From Clostridia bacterium (lineage in GTDB: Bacteria; Bacillota; Clostridia; Oscillospirales; Acutalibacteraceae), in assembly GCA_024404195.1 (NCBI GenBank), contig JAKSQJ010000007.1, forward strand, positions 1 to 41,254: 41,254 nucleotides of DNA, written 5' to 3'. The translations under genes were made by a program, and so were the position numbers. Shown piece after piece: positions 26,081-33,948 of the stretch. The notes under the pieces were generated by a model. That model did no database searches, was not told the DNA's origin, and saw only the letters and a list, made by a program, of their open reading frames with translations. Each line of letters starts with the position of its first letter. Position 1 is the first letter of the stretch.

Positions 26081-26105
26081 TTTATCGCTTACTTTGGAGG
26101 TTATT

Positions 26106-26477
26106 ATGGGAATTGTTAAAAATGTTGAACATAGATTTGAAATAAACCCTCTTGCCTGCGGTCAGGCGGTTATTTGTATGCTTTCTGGGCTTGAATTTGA
26201 CGAAGTATTCAAACTCGTTAAAACCGAAAAAGAAACAACGCTTAAAGATATGTTTTTTGCTCTTAATTCGCTCGGAATAGATATTCAAAAAAACCGACAG
26301 GAAGTCACCTCAAAGAACGACCTGCCGGATATTGCTCTTTTAAGTCTTGAAACGCCGAAATGTTGGCATTGGTCTTTATATTATTTCGGGAAATTTTACG
26401 ACCCCGAATACGGGATTTTGGACGATTTTCCGCCCTCAAACCGCCGATATTTTTGGGAAATAAAATCCTCTATTTAA
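26106..26477 (+). CDS. Small stand-alone C39-like (papain-fold) protein
   Basis: A 123-residue protein that I do not recognise by name. It has the layout of a minimal C39-type cysteine peptidase domain: NPLACGQAVICML near the N-terminus with candidate nucleophile Cys18 and Gln20, then CWHWSLYYFGKFYDPEYG with candidate His88 and Asp99. There is no signal peptide, no membrane segment and no transporter or bacteriocin gene beside it, unlike C39 domains of peptide exporters. The start has TTTGGAGG eight to nine bases upstream; the longer frame from 26010 crosses the promoter. It may be a cytoplasmic protease or an inactive relative. Its 3' end overlaps ypeB tail-to-tail by eight bases. Confidence 0.8.
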   Translation: MGIVKNVEHRFEINPLACGQAVICMLSGLEFDEVFKLVKTEKETTLKDMFFALNSLGIDIQKNRQEVTSKNDLPDIALLSLETPKCWHWSLYYFGKFYDPEYGILDDFPPSNRRYFWEIKSSI

Positions 26478-27798
26478 CAACCGTTCCGGCGCTTGATTTT
26501 TGGAGAATAAGGATATTTTCCGTGCTTAAATTTTTAACGCCGATATACACTAAAATCTGCTGATTTTCCTTTGTTTTACATAAAAATTCATAGCACCTGA
26601 CCTCTTTTCCGGAGTCGGTCGGTATAAGGCATAGTTTACTTGAAACTATGCTTAATTTTTTGCTCACTTTTGCCCTTGCTTCATCTACCGTATGAGGCAG
26701 TTTATCAAAGGGTCTCGGTGTATGATTTGTTAAAAATCCGCTGCTTTCAAAAAGCATAATTTCGCCGTTGTCAAGCGCTACACCTATCTTAATTAAATCG
26801 GTATAGCAAAGGGTGTCACCCGACATATAAGCATAGTTAATAACACAAACTCCTTCATCGGCATAATAATAGGTTTTTTTCATATTTTTTACCGCTAATT
26901 TTTCAAGGAACTTTTCGGCATATTCTATTGCTTTTTCGTTGGTTATTTTATTGTTTTCAACATCTCTTGAATTGCGCATATATTCAATATATCTGCCTGT
27001 TTTCGTGACACTTACAGTAATTCCGTCATTTTCAAAGCGGTAACATTCTATATTTCCGTTTTGTTCGCCGTTATACTTTAACGAGCCGCTTTTTAATCCG
27101 AAAACCGATTCGGCTCTTTTTCTGCAATCTTCCTTTGAGTATGATTTTTCGTTTGCAAGCATAATCGGGTTTTTGCTTAAAATATGGTCCGAAAAAGGTC
27201 CGTCATAAATAAGCGTCGGGTAATCCTTTAAGCTCTCCTCTATGCCGTCAAGCGACCCTGCAAGTGTCTTTATATCAACCTTTTTTTCAATATTCTCGTC
27301 TAACATTTTTGTCAATTCATCAAGGTTATCGTAATTTTTGTTTATTTCATTAAAAGCATTTGAAATCGTTCTTGATGTTTCATAAAGTTTAAGCATCATA
27401 TCGCTCTGCTCGTCGGTTACTTTTCCCTTTTCTATTGCGGTTTTTGAGCAGGAAATTGAATAGTTACCAACCTGCGATAAAAACTTATAAAGAGTTGCGG
27501 AATTTTTAGTTCCGTTCGGTAAATCCGACAATGCGTTTTTGGCAATTTCGCCCTCGGTAAAAAGTTTTGTCGTAAGCGTTATAAGGTCGCTTCCCTCCTC
27601 AATATATGCGGTTTTATTGAGGGTTTCGGTTATATTATTGAGCGATTCTTCAAGTGTATTTAAGCTCTCAATATTGCTGTTTTGCACCTGCAATTTATAA
27701 CGGGAATTCATATTTCTTTCTTTGATAAAAAATCCGTATCCCGTCAAACATACCGCCGACATAAACGAAATAATTCTGATTACTGTTCTTTTTTTCAT
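26470..27798 (-). CDS. ypeB: Germination protein YpeB
   Basis: A 442-residue YpeB-family protein, which in spores stabilises the cortex-lytic enzyme SleB. An N-terminal signal/anchor (about residues 5-22) is followed by a long helical domain and then PepSY-like repeats in the C-terminal half. The stretch PTLIYDGPFSDHI (about 190-205) is the recognisable family block. Its presence implies an endospore-forming lineage. In Bacillus and many Clostridia sleB lies next to ypeB; here the neighbours are divergent ileS and the convergent C39-like gene, so any SleB is encoded elsewhere. GGGAGG precedes the ATG. I could not define a convincing sporulation-sigma promoter. Confidence 0.88.
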   Translation of the reverse strand: MKKRTVIRIISFMSAVCLTGYGFFIKERNMNSRYKLQVQNSNIESLNTLEESLNNITETLNKTAYIEEGSDLITLTTKLFTEGEIAKNALSDLPNGTKNSATLYKFLSQVGNYSISCSKTAIEKGKVTDEQSDMMLKLYETSRTISNAFNEINKNYDNLDELTKMLDENIEKKVDIKTLAGSLDGIEESLKDYPTLIYDGPFSDHILSKNPIMLANEKSYSKEDCRKRAESVFGLKSGSLKYNGEQNGNIECYRFENDGITVSVTKTGRYIEYMRNSRDVENNKITNEKAIEYAEKFLEKLAVKNMKKTYYYADEGVCVINYAYMSGDTLCYTDLIKIGVALDNGEIMLFESSGFLTNHTPRPFDKLPHTVDEARAKVSKKLSIVSSKLCLIPTDSGKEVRCYEFLCKTKENQQILVYIGVKNLSTENILILQKSSAGTVVK

Positions 27799-27857
27799 AT
27801 TTTTTCCTCCCTTTCAAATATTTTTGACAGTAATTGCGAATTTTATTATAAGAATAC

Positions 27858-27886
27858 TTGATTTTTTTATTTATATATGATATTAT
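27858..27886 (+). promoter_or_regulatory. Promoter of the ileS T-box leader
   Basis: TTGATT (27858-27863) and TATTAT (27881-27886) with a 17-base spacer, about 270 bases upstream of ileS. Bases 27799-27857 otherwise hold only AT-rich sequence upstream of ypeB. Confidence 0.65.
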
Positions 27887-27919
27887 ACAGTTGTATGTAA
27901 ATAAAAGCGCATATCAAGA

Positions 27920-28116
27920 CAGTAGTTGATGTTAAGAAGTTTTAAGCGAGTCGGGGTTGGTGGAAGCCCGATAACCGAAATATCAATGAAAATCACTTGC
28001 CAGCTGCAATTCCGAAAGTTTTTTACGATTAAGAATTGCCGTTTTACCGGCGTTATTCGGTTCGGGGATGTTTGTCCCTCGTAATAGGTGGTTAAAACAG
28101 TTCCCCTTGTCCTATT
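27920..28116 (+). promoter_or_regulatory. T-box riboswitch, isoleucine specifier (AUC)
   Basis: A long leader between promoter and ileS with T-box architecture. Stem I has the AGTAG/GTTAAGAAG K-turn side (27921-27939), the apical GTTGGTGGAAGCC element (27956-27968) and the specifier segment GAAAATCACTTGCC, where ATC (27992-27994) is the isoleucine codon. The antiterminator is readable: AATAGG (28083-28088) pairs with CCTATT (28111-28116), and ACA (28097-28099) with TGT (28108-28110). They enclose the bulge TGGTTAAA (28089-28096), whose TGGT pairs with the tRNA 3' end ACCA. The bulge departs from the usual TGGNACC. Uncharged tRNA-Ile would stabilise this form over the overlapping terminator and switch ileS on. 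Confidence 0.9.
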
Positions 28117-28138
28117 ATGGATAAGGGGATATTTCTTT
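28103..28138 (+). terminator. T-box-controlled terminator before ileS
   Basis: CCCCTTGTCC (28103-28112) pairs with GGATAAGGGG (28119-28128) over a TATTAT loop, followed by ATATTTCTTT. Bases 28108-28116 are shared with the antiterminator, so the two structures exclude each other. Confidence 0.88.
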
Positions 28139-28154
28139 AAGTGAGGTTTTTTTG

Positions 28155-31100
28155 ATGTATGACAGTATTTCGCCCAATGTAAATTTCGTTGAGCAGGAAA
28201 AGAAAATCAAGGAGTTTTGGGATAAGGAGGACATCTTCAAGAAAAGTATTGAAGAAAAAGCCAAAGGAACTCCCTATGTATTTTACGACGGCCCTCCGAC
28301 TGCAAACGGCAAGCCGCATATCGGTCATGTTCTAACCCGTGTTATTAAAGATATGATTCCCCGTTATAAAACAATGAAGGGCTGTATGGTTCCCCGTAAG
28401 GCAGGTTGGGATACGCACGGTCTTCCCGTTGAGCTTGAGGTTGAAAAGCTTTTGGGCCTTGACGGCAAGGAGCAGATTGAGGAATACGGTTTAGAGCCGT
28501 TTATTGACCACTGCAAAGAATCGGTTTGGAAATATAAAGGTATGTGGAAGAAAAAAAAAAAAACCGTTGGTTTCTGGGCTGATATGGATAACCCCTATGT
28601 TACTTATGACAATAACTTTATTGAGTCGGAATGGTGGGCATTAAAGCAAATCTTTGAAAAAGGTCTTTTATATAAGGGCTTTAAGATTGTTCCATATTGT
28701 CCGCGTTGCGGAACTCCCCTTTCTTCTCACGAGGTTGCTCAGGGTTATAAGGCGGTTAAAGAGCGCTCCGCCGTTGTTCGCTTTAAGGTTAAGGGCGAGG
28801 ATAATTATTTCCTTGCTTGGACTACTACACCTTGGACATTACCCTCTAATGTTGCGCTCTGCGTTAACCCGAATGAAGAATATGCTCTTGTTAAGGCAAA
28901 TGACGGATATAACTACTATATGGCTACTGCTCTTCTTGACAAGGTTTTAGGCAAGCTTGCAAGCGAAGACAAACCCGCATACGAAATTTTAGAAACATAT
29001 AAAGGCACAGAACTTGAATATAAAGAATATGAGCCGCTTTATAAATGCGCAGGTGAAAAAGCCGAGCAGCAGCACAAGAAAGCGCATTATGTTGTTTGCG
29101 ACACCTATGTAACCATGTCAGACGGAACAGGTATCGTTCATATTGCTCCTGCTTTCGGTGAGGACGACTCAAAGGTCGGAAGAAAATACGATTTACCCTT
29201 CGTTCAGTTTGTTAACGGCAAGGGTGAGCTCACTGAGGAAACTCCCTATGCGGGTAAATTCGTTAAGGATGCCGACCCGCTTGTTCTTACCGACCTTGAC
29301 AAAGACGGTTTGCTCTTTGACGCTCCGAAATTTGAGCATGATTATCCTTTCTGTTGGCGTTGCGATACTCCGCTTATCTACTATGCCCGTGAATCCTGGT
29401 TTATCAAGATGACCGATGTTAAGGATGACCTTATCAAAAACAACAACACAATTAACTGGATTCCCGATTCAATAGGAAAGGGTCGTTTCGGTGACTGGCT
29501 TAACAATGTTCAGGACTGGGGTATTTCAAGAAACAGATATTGGGGAACTCCGCTTAATATCTGGACCTGCGAATGCGGTCATATGCATTCTATCGGCTCC
29601 ATTGAAGAATTAAAATCAATGTCCGATAACTGCCCTGACGATATTGAGCTTCATAGACCTTATATTGATAATGTTACTATTAAATGTCCTCATTGCGGCA
29701 AAGAAATGCACCGTGTTCCTGAGGTTATTGACTGTTGGTTTGACTCGGGTTCTATGCCCTTTGCTCAGCATCACTATCCTTTTGAAAACAAGGAATTATT
29801 TGAGGCGCAATTCCCTGCCGACTTTATTTCGGAGGCGGTTGACCAGACAAGAGGTTGGTTCTATTCCCTACTTGCCATTTCAACCCTTATTTTCAATAAA
29901 GCCCCCTATAAGAATGTTATCGTTTTAGGTCATGTTCAGGACGAAAACGGTCAAAAGATGAGTAAATCAAAGGGCAACGCCGTTGACCCGTTTGATGCTC
30001 TTGAAAGCTTCGGCGCCGATGCGATAAGATGGTATTTCTATACCAACTCTGCTCCATGGCTTCCAAACCGTTTCCACGGAAAAGCCGTTACCGAGGGACA
30101 AAGAAAGTTTATGGGAACTCTTTGGAACACATACGCTTTCTATGTTCTTTATGCCGAAATTGACAAGTTTGACCCGACAAAATATAATCTTGCCGACTGC
30201 AAGTTGACGGTTATGGATAAATGGCTTTTATCAAAGCTTAACACCTGTGTAGGCGAGGTTGACAACAATCTTGCAAACTACCGTATCCCCGAAGCCGCCC
30301 GTGCTTTACAGGAATTTGTTGACGGTATGAGTAACTGGTATGTTCGCCGCGGCAGAGAAAGATATTGGGGTCTTACCCTTACAGATGACAAGATTGCGGC
30401 TTATATGACACTTTATACCGCACTTGTTACTACAATAAAGACAGCTGCACCGATGATTCCGTTTATGGCAGAGGCAATTTATCAGAATATTGTAAGAAAT
30501 ATTGATAAAGATGCGCCTATTTCAATTCACCTTTGCGACTTCCCCGTTGTTGACGAGAATGCAATAGACAAAGAACTTGAAGCCAAGATGGACGATGTTC
30601 TTAATATCGTTGTTTTAGGCAGAGCTTCAAGAAACGGAGCCAATATTAAAAACCGTCAGCCGCTTAATACAATGTATGTTAAATGCGACGACAGTTTGGA
30701 AGATTTTTACATTGATATTATCCGTGAGGAACTTAATATTAAAAATGTATCGTTTACCGATAATGTAGGCGATTTCGTAAGCTACAGCTTCAAGCCGCAG
30801 CTTAAAACCGTAGGTCCTAAATACGGTAAGCAGTTAGGCGAAATAAGAACTGCCCTTTCAGAGCTTGACGGAACAAAGGCGAAGGCAGAACTTGACGAAA
30901 ACGGAAAGCTTACCTTTGATTTTGCAAGTGGTGCGGTAGAATTAACCGCTGATGATTTACTTATTGAAGCAAAACAAAAAGAGGGATTCTTTACCCTTAC
31001 CGACAACGGATTTACCGTAGCGCTTGATACAACCCTTACCGAAGAACTTATTGAAGAAGGTTTTGTTCGCGAAATAGTCAGCAAAATCCAAACAATGCGT

Positions 31101-31304
31101 AAGGATGCCGACTTTAATGTTACCGACCATATCAGAGTTACCCTTAAAGGCACCGAAAAGGTTGTCGGCATTGCAATTAAAATGAAAGACGAAATTGTCG
31201 GTGATACCCTTTGCGACAGTTTGGAAGCCGCCGAGCCGATTGGTTTTGTTAAGGATTGGGATATTAACGGCGAAGCGCTTACTATAGGTATTGAAAGGAT
31301 TTGA
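28155..31304 (+). CDS. ileS: Isoleucyl-tRNA synthetase, type 2 (eukaryote-like)
   Basis: A 1049-residue class I synthetase that charges tRNA-Ile. HIGH is at 55-58 and KMSKS at 601-605. A central editing domain lies between them, and the anticodon-binding domain follows. The zinc-type pairs CECGH and CPHCGKEMHRVPEVIDCWFDSG, together with the length, place it in the type 2 group, whose members are often naturally resistant to mupirocin. TGAGG precedes ATG 28155; the TTG one codon earlier is an alternative start. Residues 132-136 are five lysines encoded within an A13 tract. The gene is controlled by the Ile T-box upstream. Confidence 0.97.
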   Translation: MYDSISPNVNFVEQEKKIKEFWDKEDIFKKSIEEKAKGTPYVFYDGPPTANGKPHIGHVLTRVIKDMIPRYKTMKGCMVPRKAGWDTHGLPVELEVEKLLGLDGKEQIEEYGLEPFIDHCKESVWKYKGMWKKKKKTVGFWADMDNPYVTYDNNFIESEWWALKQIFEKGLLYKGFKIVPYCPRCGTPLSSHEVAQGYKAVKERSAVVRFKVKGEDNYFLAWTTTPWTLPSNVALCVNPNEEYALVKANDGYNYYMATALLDKVLGKLASEDKPAYEILETYKGTELEYKEYEPLYKCAGEKAEQQHKKAHYVVCDTYVTMSDGTGIVHIAPAFGEDDSKVGRKYDLPFVQFVNGKGELTEETPYAGKFVKDADPLVLTDLDKDGLLFDAPKFEHDYPFCWRCDTPLIYYARESWFIKMTDVKDDLIKNNNTINWIPDSIGKGRFGDWLNNVQDWGISRNRYWGTPLNIWTCECGHMHSIGSIEELKSMSDNCPDDIELHRPYIDNVTIKCPHCGKEMHRVPEVIDCWFDSGSMPFAQHHYPFENKELFEAQFPADFISEAVDQTRGWFYSLLAISTLIFNKAPYKNVIVLGHVQDENGQKMSKSKGNAVDPFDALESFGADAIRWYFYTNSAPWLPNRFHGKAVTEGQRKFMGTLWNTYAFYVLYAEIDKFDPTKYNLADCKLTVMDKWLLSKLNTCVGEVDNNLANYRIPEAARALQEFVDGMSNWYVRRGRERYWGLTLTDDKIAAYMTLYTALVTTIKTAAPMIPFMAEAIYQNIVRNIDKDAPISIHLCDFPVVDENAIDKELEAKMDDVLNIVVLGRASRNGANIKNRQPLNTMYVKCDDSLEDFYIDIIREELNIKNVSFTDNVGDFVSYSFKPQLKTVGPKYGKQLGEIRTALSELDGTKAKAELDENGKLTFDFASGAVELTADDLLIEAKQKEGFFTLTDNGFTVALDTTLTEELIEEGFVREIVSKIQTMRKDADFNVTDHIRVTLKGTEKVVGIAIKMKDEIVGDTLCDSLEAAEPIGFVKDWDINGEALTIGIERI
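28551..28563 (+). repeat. A13 homopolymer inside ileS
   Basis: Thirteen consecutive A bases (after GAAG) encode Lys133-Lys136 and the first base of Thr137. The reading frame is intact here. Runs this long are prone to polymerase or sequencing slippage. Confidence 0.95.
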
Positions 31305-31309
31305 GTATT

Positions 31310-31699
31310 ATGAGTGGAAAAAATGAACAAAACAACAGTTCATACGACGATTTTATTGATATAATGTCATCATCCACGCCTAAAAGCGAAGAAAAAGAAA
31401 AGCCGATAGAGCTTATGAAAGAAAGCATTGACAGATACGGAAACGGAATGTTCAAATATATGGGCGGTATCGTCAAGTTTATCGCTTTTATGATTTGCTT
31501 TTTAATAATTATTCTATCGTTTGTTGCCGGATTTTTCTTCTATTCAAAAGCTTCAAGTGATATTGTTATTGCGATTGCCATAATCGGTGCAGGATGCTCC
31601 GTTGCTTTGATTACACTCTTTATGATTTACAGTGTCGGACACCTGATTTGCCAAAACAATGAGATAATCACCCGACTTAATAAGCTTCTTAAAAAATAA
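31310..31699 (+). CDS. Small membrane protein of unknown function
   Basis: A 129-residue protein I do not recognise. The first 45 residues are polar and charged, followed by two strongly hydrophobic segments (about 55-77 and 83-107) and a short basic C-terminal tail ending in NKLLKK. It has no signal peptide. It starts six bases after the ileS stop, with AAAGGA upstream of ATG 31310, and shares the ileS terminator, so it is probably expressed with ileS under the T-box. Nothing in the sequence suggests a link to translation. Confidence 0.78.
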   Translation: MSGKNEQNNSSYDDFIDIMSSSTPKSEEKEKPIELMKESIDRYGNGMFKYMGGIVKFIAFMICFLIIILSFVAGFFFYSKASSDIVIAIAIIGAGCSVALITLFMIYSVGHLICQNNEIITRLNKLLKK

Positions 31700-31713
31700 T
31701 AAAGGCATAAGAA

Positions 31714-31750
31714 AAGCCGTACATCAAAAAAGATGTGCGGCTTAATTTTT
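31714..31750 (+). terminator. Intrinsic terminator after the ileS unit
   Basis: AAGCCGTACATC (31714-31725) pairs with GATGTGCGGCTT (31732-31743), one T-G pair, six-A loop, then AATTTTTTG. It also sits downstream of convergent fba. Confidence 0.88.
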
Positions 31751-31767
31751 TGCTTGAATTTTATCTT

Positions 31768-32631
31768 TTATGCTTTGCCTATTGAACCGAAAAGTTCCAT
31801 TTTTTCCTTAACGGTTTCCTTGATTGCTTCAAAGCCGGGAGCCAAAAGCTTTCTCGGGTCAAAGCCCTTGCCCTGAAGGTCCTTACCTTCTTCAACATAC
31901 TTTCTTGTTGCGGCGGCAAAGCTCAACTGGCACTCGGTATTAACATTTATCTTTGAAACGCCGAGCGAAATTGCCTTTTTAATCATATCGGCGGGAATAC
32001 CTGTTCCGCCGTGAAGAACCAACGGCATTTCACCGGTTAATTCCTGAATAGCGGCAAGAGTATCAAATGAAAGACCTGCCCAGTTTTCGGGATATTTACC
32101 GTGAATATTACCGATACCGGCAGCAAGCATTGTTACGCCTAAATCGGCAATCATTTTACATTCCTTAGGATCGGCAACTTCACCGCCGCCGATAACACCG
32201 TCTTCCTCACCGCCGATGGCACCAACCTCGGCTTCCAAAGAAAGACCTAACTTATTGCAGGTTTCAACCAATTCCTTGGTTTTTGCAATATTTTCTTCAA
32301 TCGGATAATGAGAACCGTCAAACATAACGGAAGAAAATCCTGCTTCTATGCATTTCTTTGCGCCTTCATAAGAACCGTGGTCAAGATGGAGAGCAACGGG
32401 AACGGTAATACCGAGTTCCTCAATCATACCCTTAACCATACCGACAACCGTCTTATAACCGCACATATACTTACCTGCACCCTCAGAAACACCGAGAATA
32501 ACAGGAGAATTATTTTCCTGTGCCGTTAAGAGAATGGCTTTTGTCCATTCAAGATTGTTGATGTTAAACTGACCAACGGCATATTTACCGGCTTTGGCCT
32601 TTGTTAACATTTCTTTTGCTGAAACTAACAT
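31768..32631 (-). CDS. fba: Fructose-bisphosphate aldolase, class II
   Basis: A 287-residue zinc-dependent aldolase of glycolysis and gluconeogenesis, closely similar along its length to Bacillus FbaA: GQFNINNLEWTKAIL, VALHLDHGS with catalytic and zinc ligands, EAEVGAIGGEEDGV, and PLVLHGGTGIP binding zinc and substrate phosphate. DPRKLLAPG near the C-terminus is also conserved. A tagatose-bisphosphate aldolase of the same family is possible but less likely given the FbaA resemblance. GGAG precedes the ATG. Monocistronic. Confidence 0.95.
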   Translation of the reverse strand: MLVSAKEMLTKAKAGKYAVGQFNINNLEWTKAILLTAQENNSPVILGVSEGAGKYMCGYKTVVGMVKGMIEELGITVPVALHLDHGSYEGAKKCIEAGFSSVMFDGSHYPIEENIAKTKELVETCNKLGLSLEAEVGAIGGEEDGVIGGGEVADPKECKMIADLGVTMLAAGIGNIHGKYPENWAGLSFDTLAAIQELTGEMPLVLHGGTGIPADMIKKAISLGVSKINVNTECQLSFAAATRKYVEEGKDLQGKGFDPRKLLAPGFEAIKETVKEKMELFGSIGKA

Positions 32632-32660
32632 AATATATCTCCTTTAATTTTACTAACAAT

Positions 32661-32689
32661 ATTATAAATCATTTCCCCGACAAATACAA
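32661..32689 (-). promoter_or_regulatory. Promoter of fba
   Basis: Minus-strand TTGTAT (32689-32684) and TATAAT (32666-32661) with a 17-base spacer. Confidence 0.68.
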
Positions 32690-32711
32690 GGTAAAAATTG
32701 ACAAAAATTTA

Positions 32712-33551
32712 TCAGAGGCAACTGTCAACATTAACCTTTTCGGGTTTTTTCTCCAAAAGCGCGGGATTTGAAAGAAGTTGTTTCATTCTTCTGAACGCAA
32801 TGGCGAAATGATAACCGGAACAAATCCTTTCGTCCATTACAACGCCAAGCGGCATACATTTTTCAAAAACAATTTCACCGTTCTTGCGTTTTGCAACCTC
32901 TCTTGTATTACCCATAGTCATCATAATACTCGTTGTTCCAAAGTCGTAAATATGATGATAAATATGATTGGTTCTTATAGACGCAAGGTTTGAAATAACA
33001 AGCGTATTATGGAACGGCGAAGCATCAATAACCGATTTCGGCATAAGTCCATGCTTATCAATAAACTTAAAGAAGTTTATGCCGACACGCAAAAGTCCCG
33101 GAATGCTCAAAAGAATTTTTATCCATTTTTCCGTTCCGTTATTATCGGGAGCATTTCTGTTTTCATCAACGAACTTATTGATGGTATCATTAACCTCAAA
33201 AATATTATCATCGGGGTTAAAATGCATCTTTGACATCGTTCCGTCAACATCACCCGCCTTCAAAACAACCATACCCACCGCAATTTCATTACGGGCATAA
33301 ATGTTTTTGTTGACAACAAAACGGTTGAGGTCCGGATATTCGGCAACAGTTTGAGTAAAAGCCGCTAAAATTACCGACATATGGCTTAAAGAAATCCCCT
33401 GTTTACGCTTTTCATTGATATAGTTTTGTATCGGGTCATAAGGAATATCAATGGTAATCATATTCATAGAATCGGTTCGGCGATCCATAATATGAGCCGC
33501 AACGGTATACATAGGGTCCGCATTTTTAAGCTTTTTTCCGTCTTTTCTCAT
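32712..33551 (-). CDS. Acyltransferase-fold protein (CAT / 2-oxoacid dehydrogenase E2 catalytic domain) with degenerate active site
   Basis: A 279-residue protein resembling the catalytic domain of dihydrolipoamide acyltransferases and chloramphenicol acetyltransferase. It has no lipoyl or subunit-binding domain. Supporting segments are the trimer-type core SLSHMSVILAAFTQTVAEYPDLNRFV (about 54-80) and the C-terminal PLGVVMDERICSGYHFAIAFRRMKQLLSNP. In active enzymes that last stretch carries a catalytic His and a structural Asp (DHRVxDG or HHAVCDG). Here they read Glu241 and Ser245 (D-E-R-I-C-S-G). It is therefore probably not a classical acyltransferase. No E1, E3 or lipoate gene is nearby. 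It has its own promoter and GGAGG site and looks monocistronic. Confidence 0.8.
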   Translation of the reverse strand: MRKDGKKLKNADPMYTVAAHIMDRRTDSMNMITIDIPYDPIQNYINEKRKQGISLSHMSVILAAFTQTVAEYPDLNRFVVNKNIYARNEIAVGMVVLKAGDVDGTMSKMHFNPDDNIFEVNDTINKFVDENRNAPDNNGTEKWIKILLSIPGLLRVGINFFKFIDKHGLMPKSVIDASPFHNTLVISNLASIRTNHIYHHIYDFGTTSIMMTMGNTREVAKRKNGEIVFEKCMPLGVVMDERICSGYHFAIAFRRMKQLLSNPALLEKKPEKVNVDSCL

Positions 33552-33581
33552 AACAAACCTCCTAATAAATATACTGAATTT

Positions 33582-33610
33582 ATTATACTACTAAATATTT
33601 ATAAAAGCAA
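33582..33610 (-). promoter_or_regulatory. Promoter of the E2-like gene
   Basis: Minus-strand TTGCTT (33610-33605) and TATAAT (33587-33582) with a 17-base spacer. Confidence 0.75.
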
Positions 33611-33627
33611 GAAAATAATTAACAGTA

Positions 33628-33659
33628 AATAAAAGAGCCGCAAACCAAAAGTTTGCGGC
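33628..33659 (-). terminator. Intrinsic terminator of rpsF-ssb-rpsR
   Basis: GCCGCAAAC (33637-33645) pairs perfectly with GTTTGCGGC (33651-33659). On the minus strand it is followed by TCTTTTATTT. It separates the ribosomal operon from the E2-like gene. Confidence 0.9.
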
Positions 33660-33666
33660 AAAAATA

Positions 33667-33906
33667 TCAGTCATTGCTGTAAGGAAGTAAAGCTATCTGG
33701 CGAGCGCGCTTAATAGCGGTTGTAAGCTCACGCTGATGCTTTGCGCAAGTTCCGGTTGCTCTGCGGGGAAGTATCTTCGCACGCTCAGAAACAAACTTAC
33801 GGAGCTTTGCAACATCCTTATAATCAATATTCTCTGCACGGTCAGCGCAAAAATGGCATATCTTCTTGCGGGGCTTTCTGTGCATTGGTCTATCTGTCTT
33901 TTCCAT
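33667..33906 (-). CDS. rpsR: 30S ribosomal protein S18
   Basis: A 79-residue S18. The conserved core [23 protein letters not shown] is present. An N-terminal CHFC pair (Cys17, Cys20) and later Cys and His in GTCAKHQ form the zinc-binding (C+) version. AAAGGAGG precedes the ATG. It is the last gene of rpsF-ssb-rpsR, 42 bases after ssb. Confidence 0.97.
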   Translation of the reverse strand: MEKTDRPMHRKPRKKICHFCADRAENIDYKDVAKLRKFVSERAKILPRRATGTCAKHQRELTTAIKRARQIALLPYSND

Positions 33907-33948
33907 GGAAAAGTTCCTCCTTTACTAAAATATGAGTCAAATTGCAAA

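Noticed and set aside
27799..27857. A sigma-G-type promoter for ypeB.
   Set aside because: CATATATA-like sequence occurs but no matching -35 with proper spacing could be defined.
28551..28563. A frameshift making ileS a pseudogene at the A13 run.
   Set aside because: The frame continues intact through both signature motifs to a normal C-terminus.
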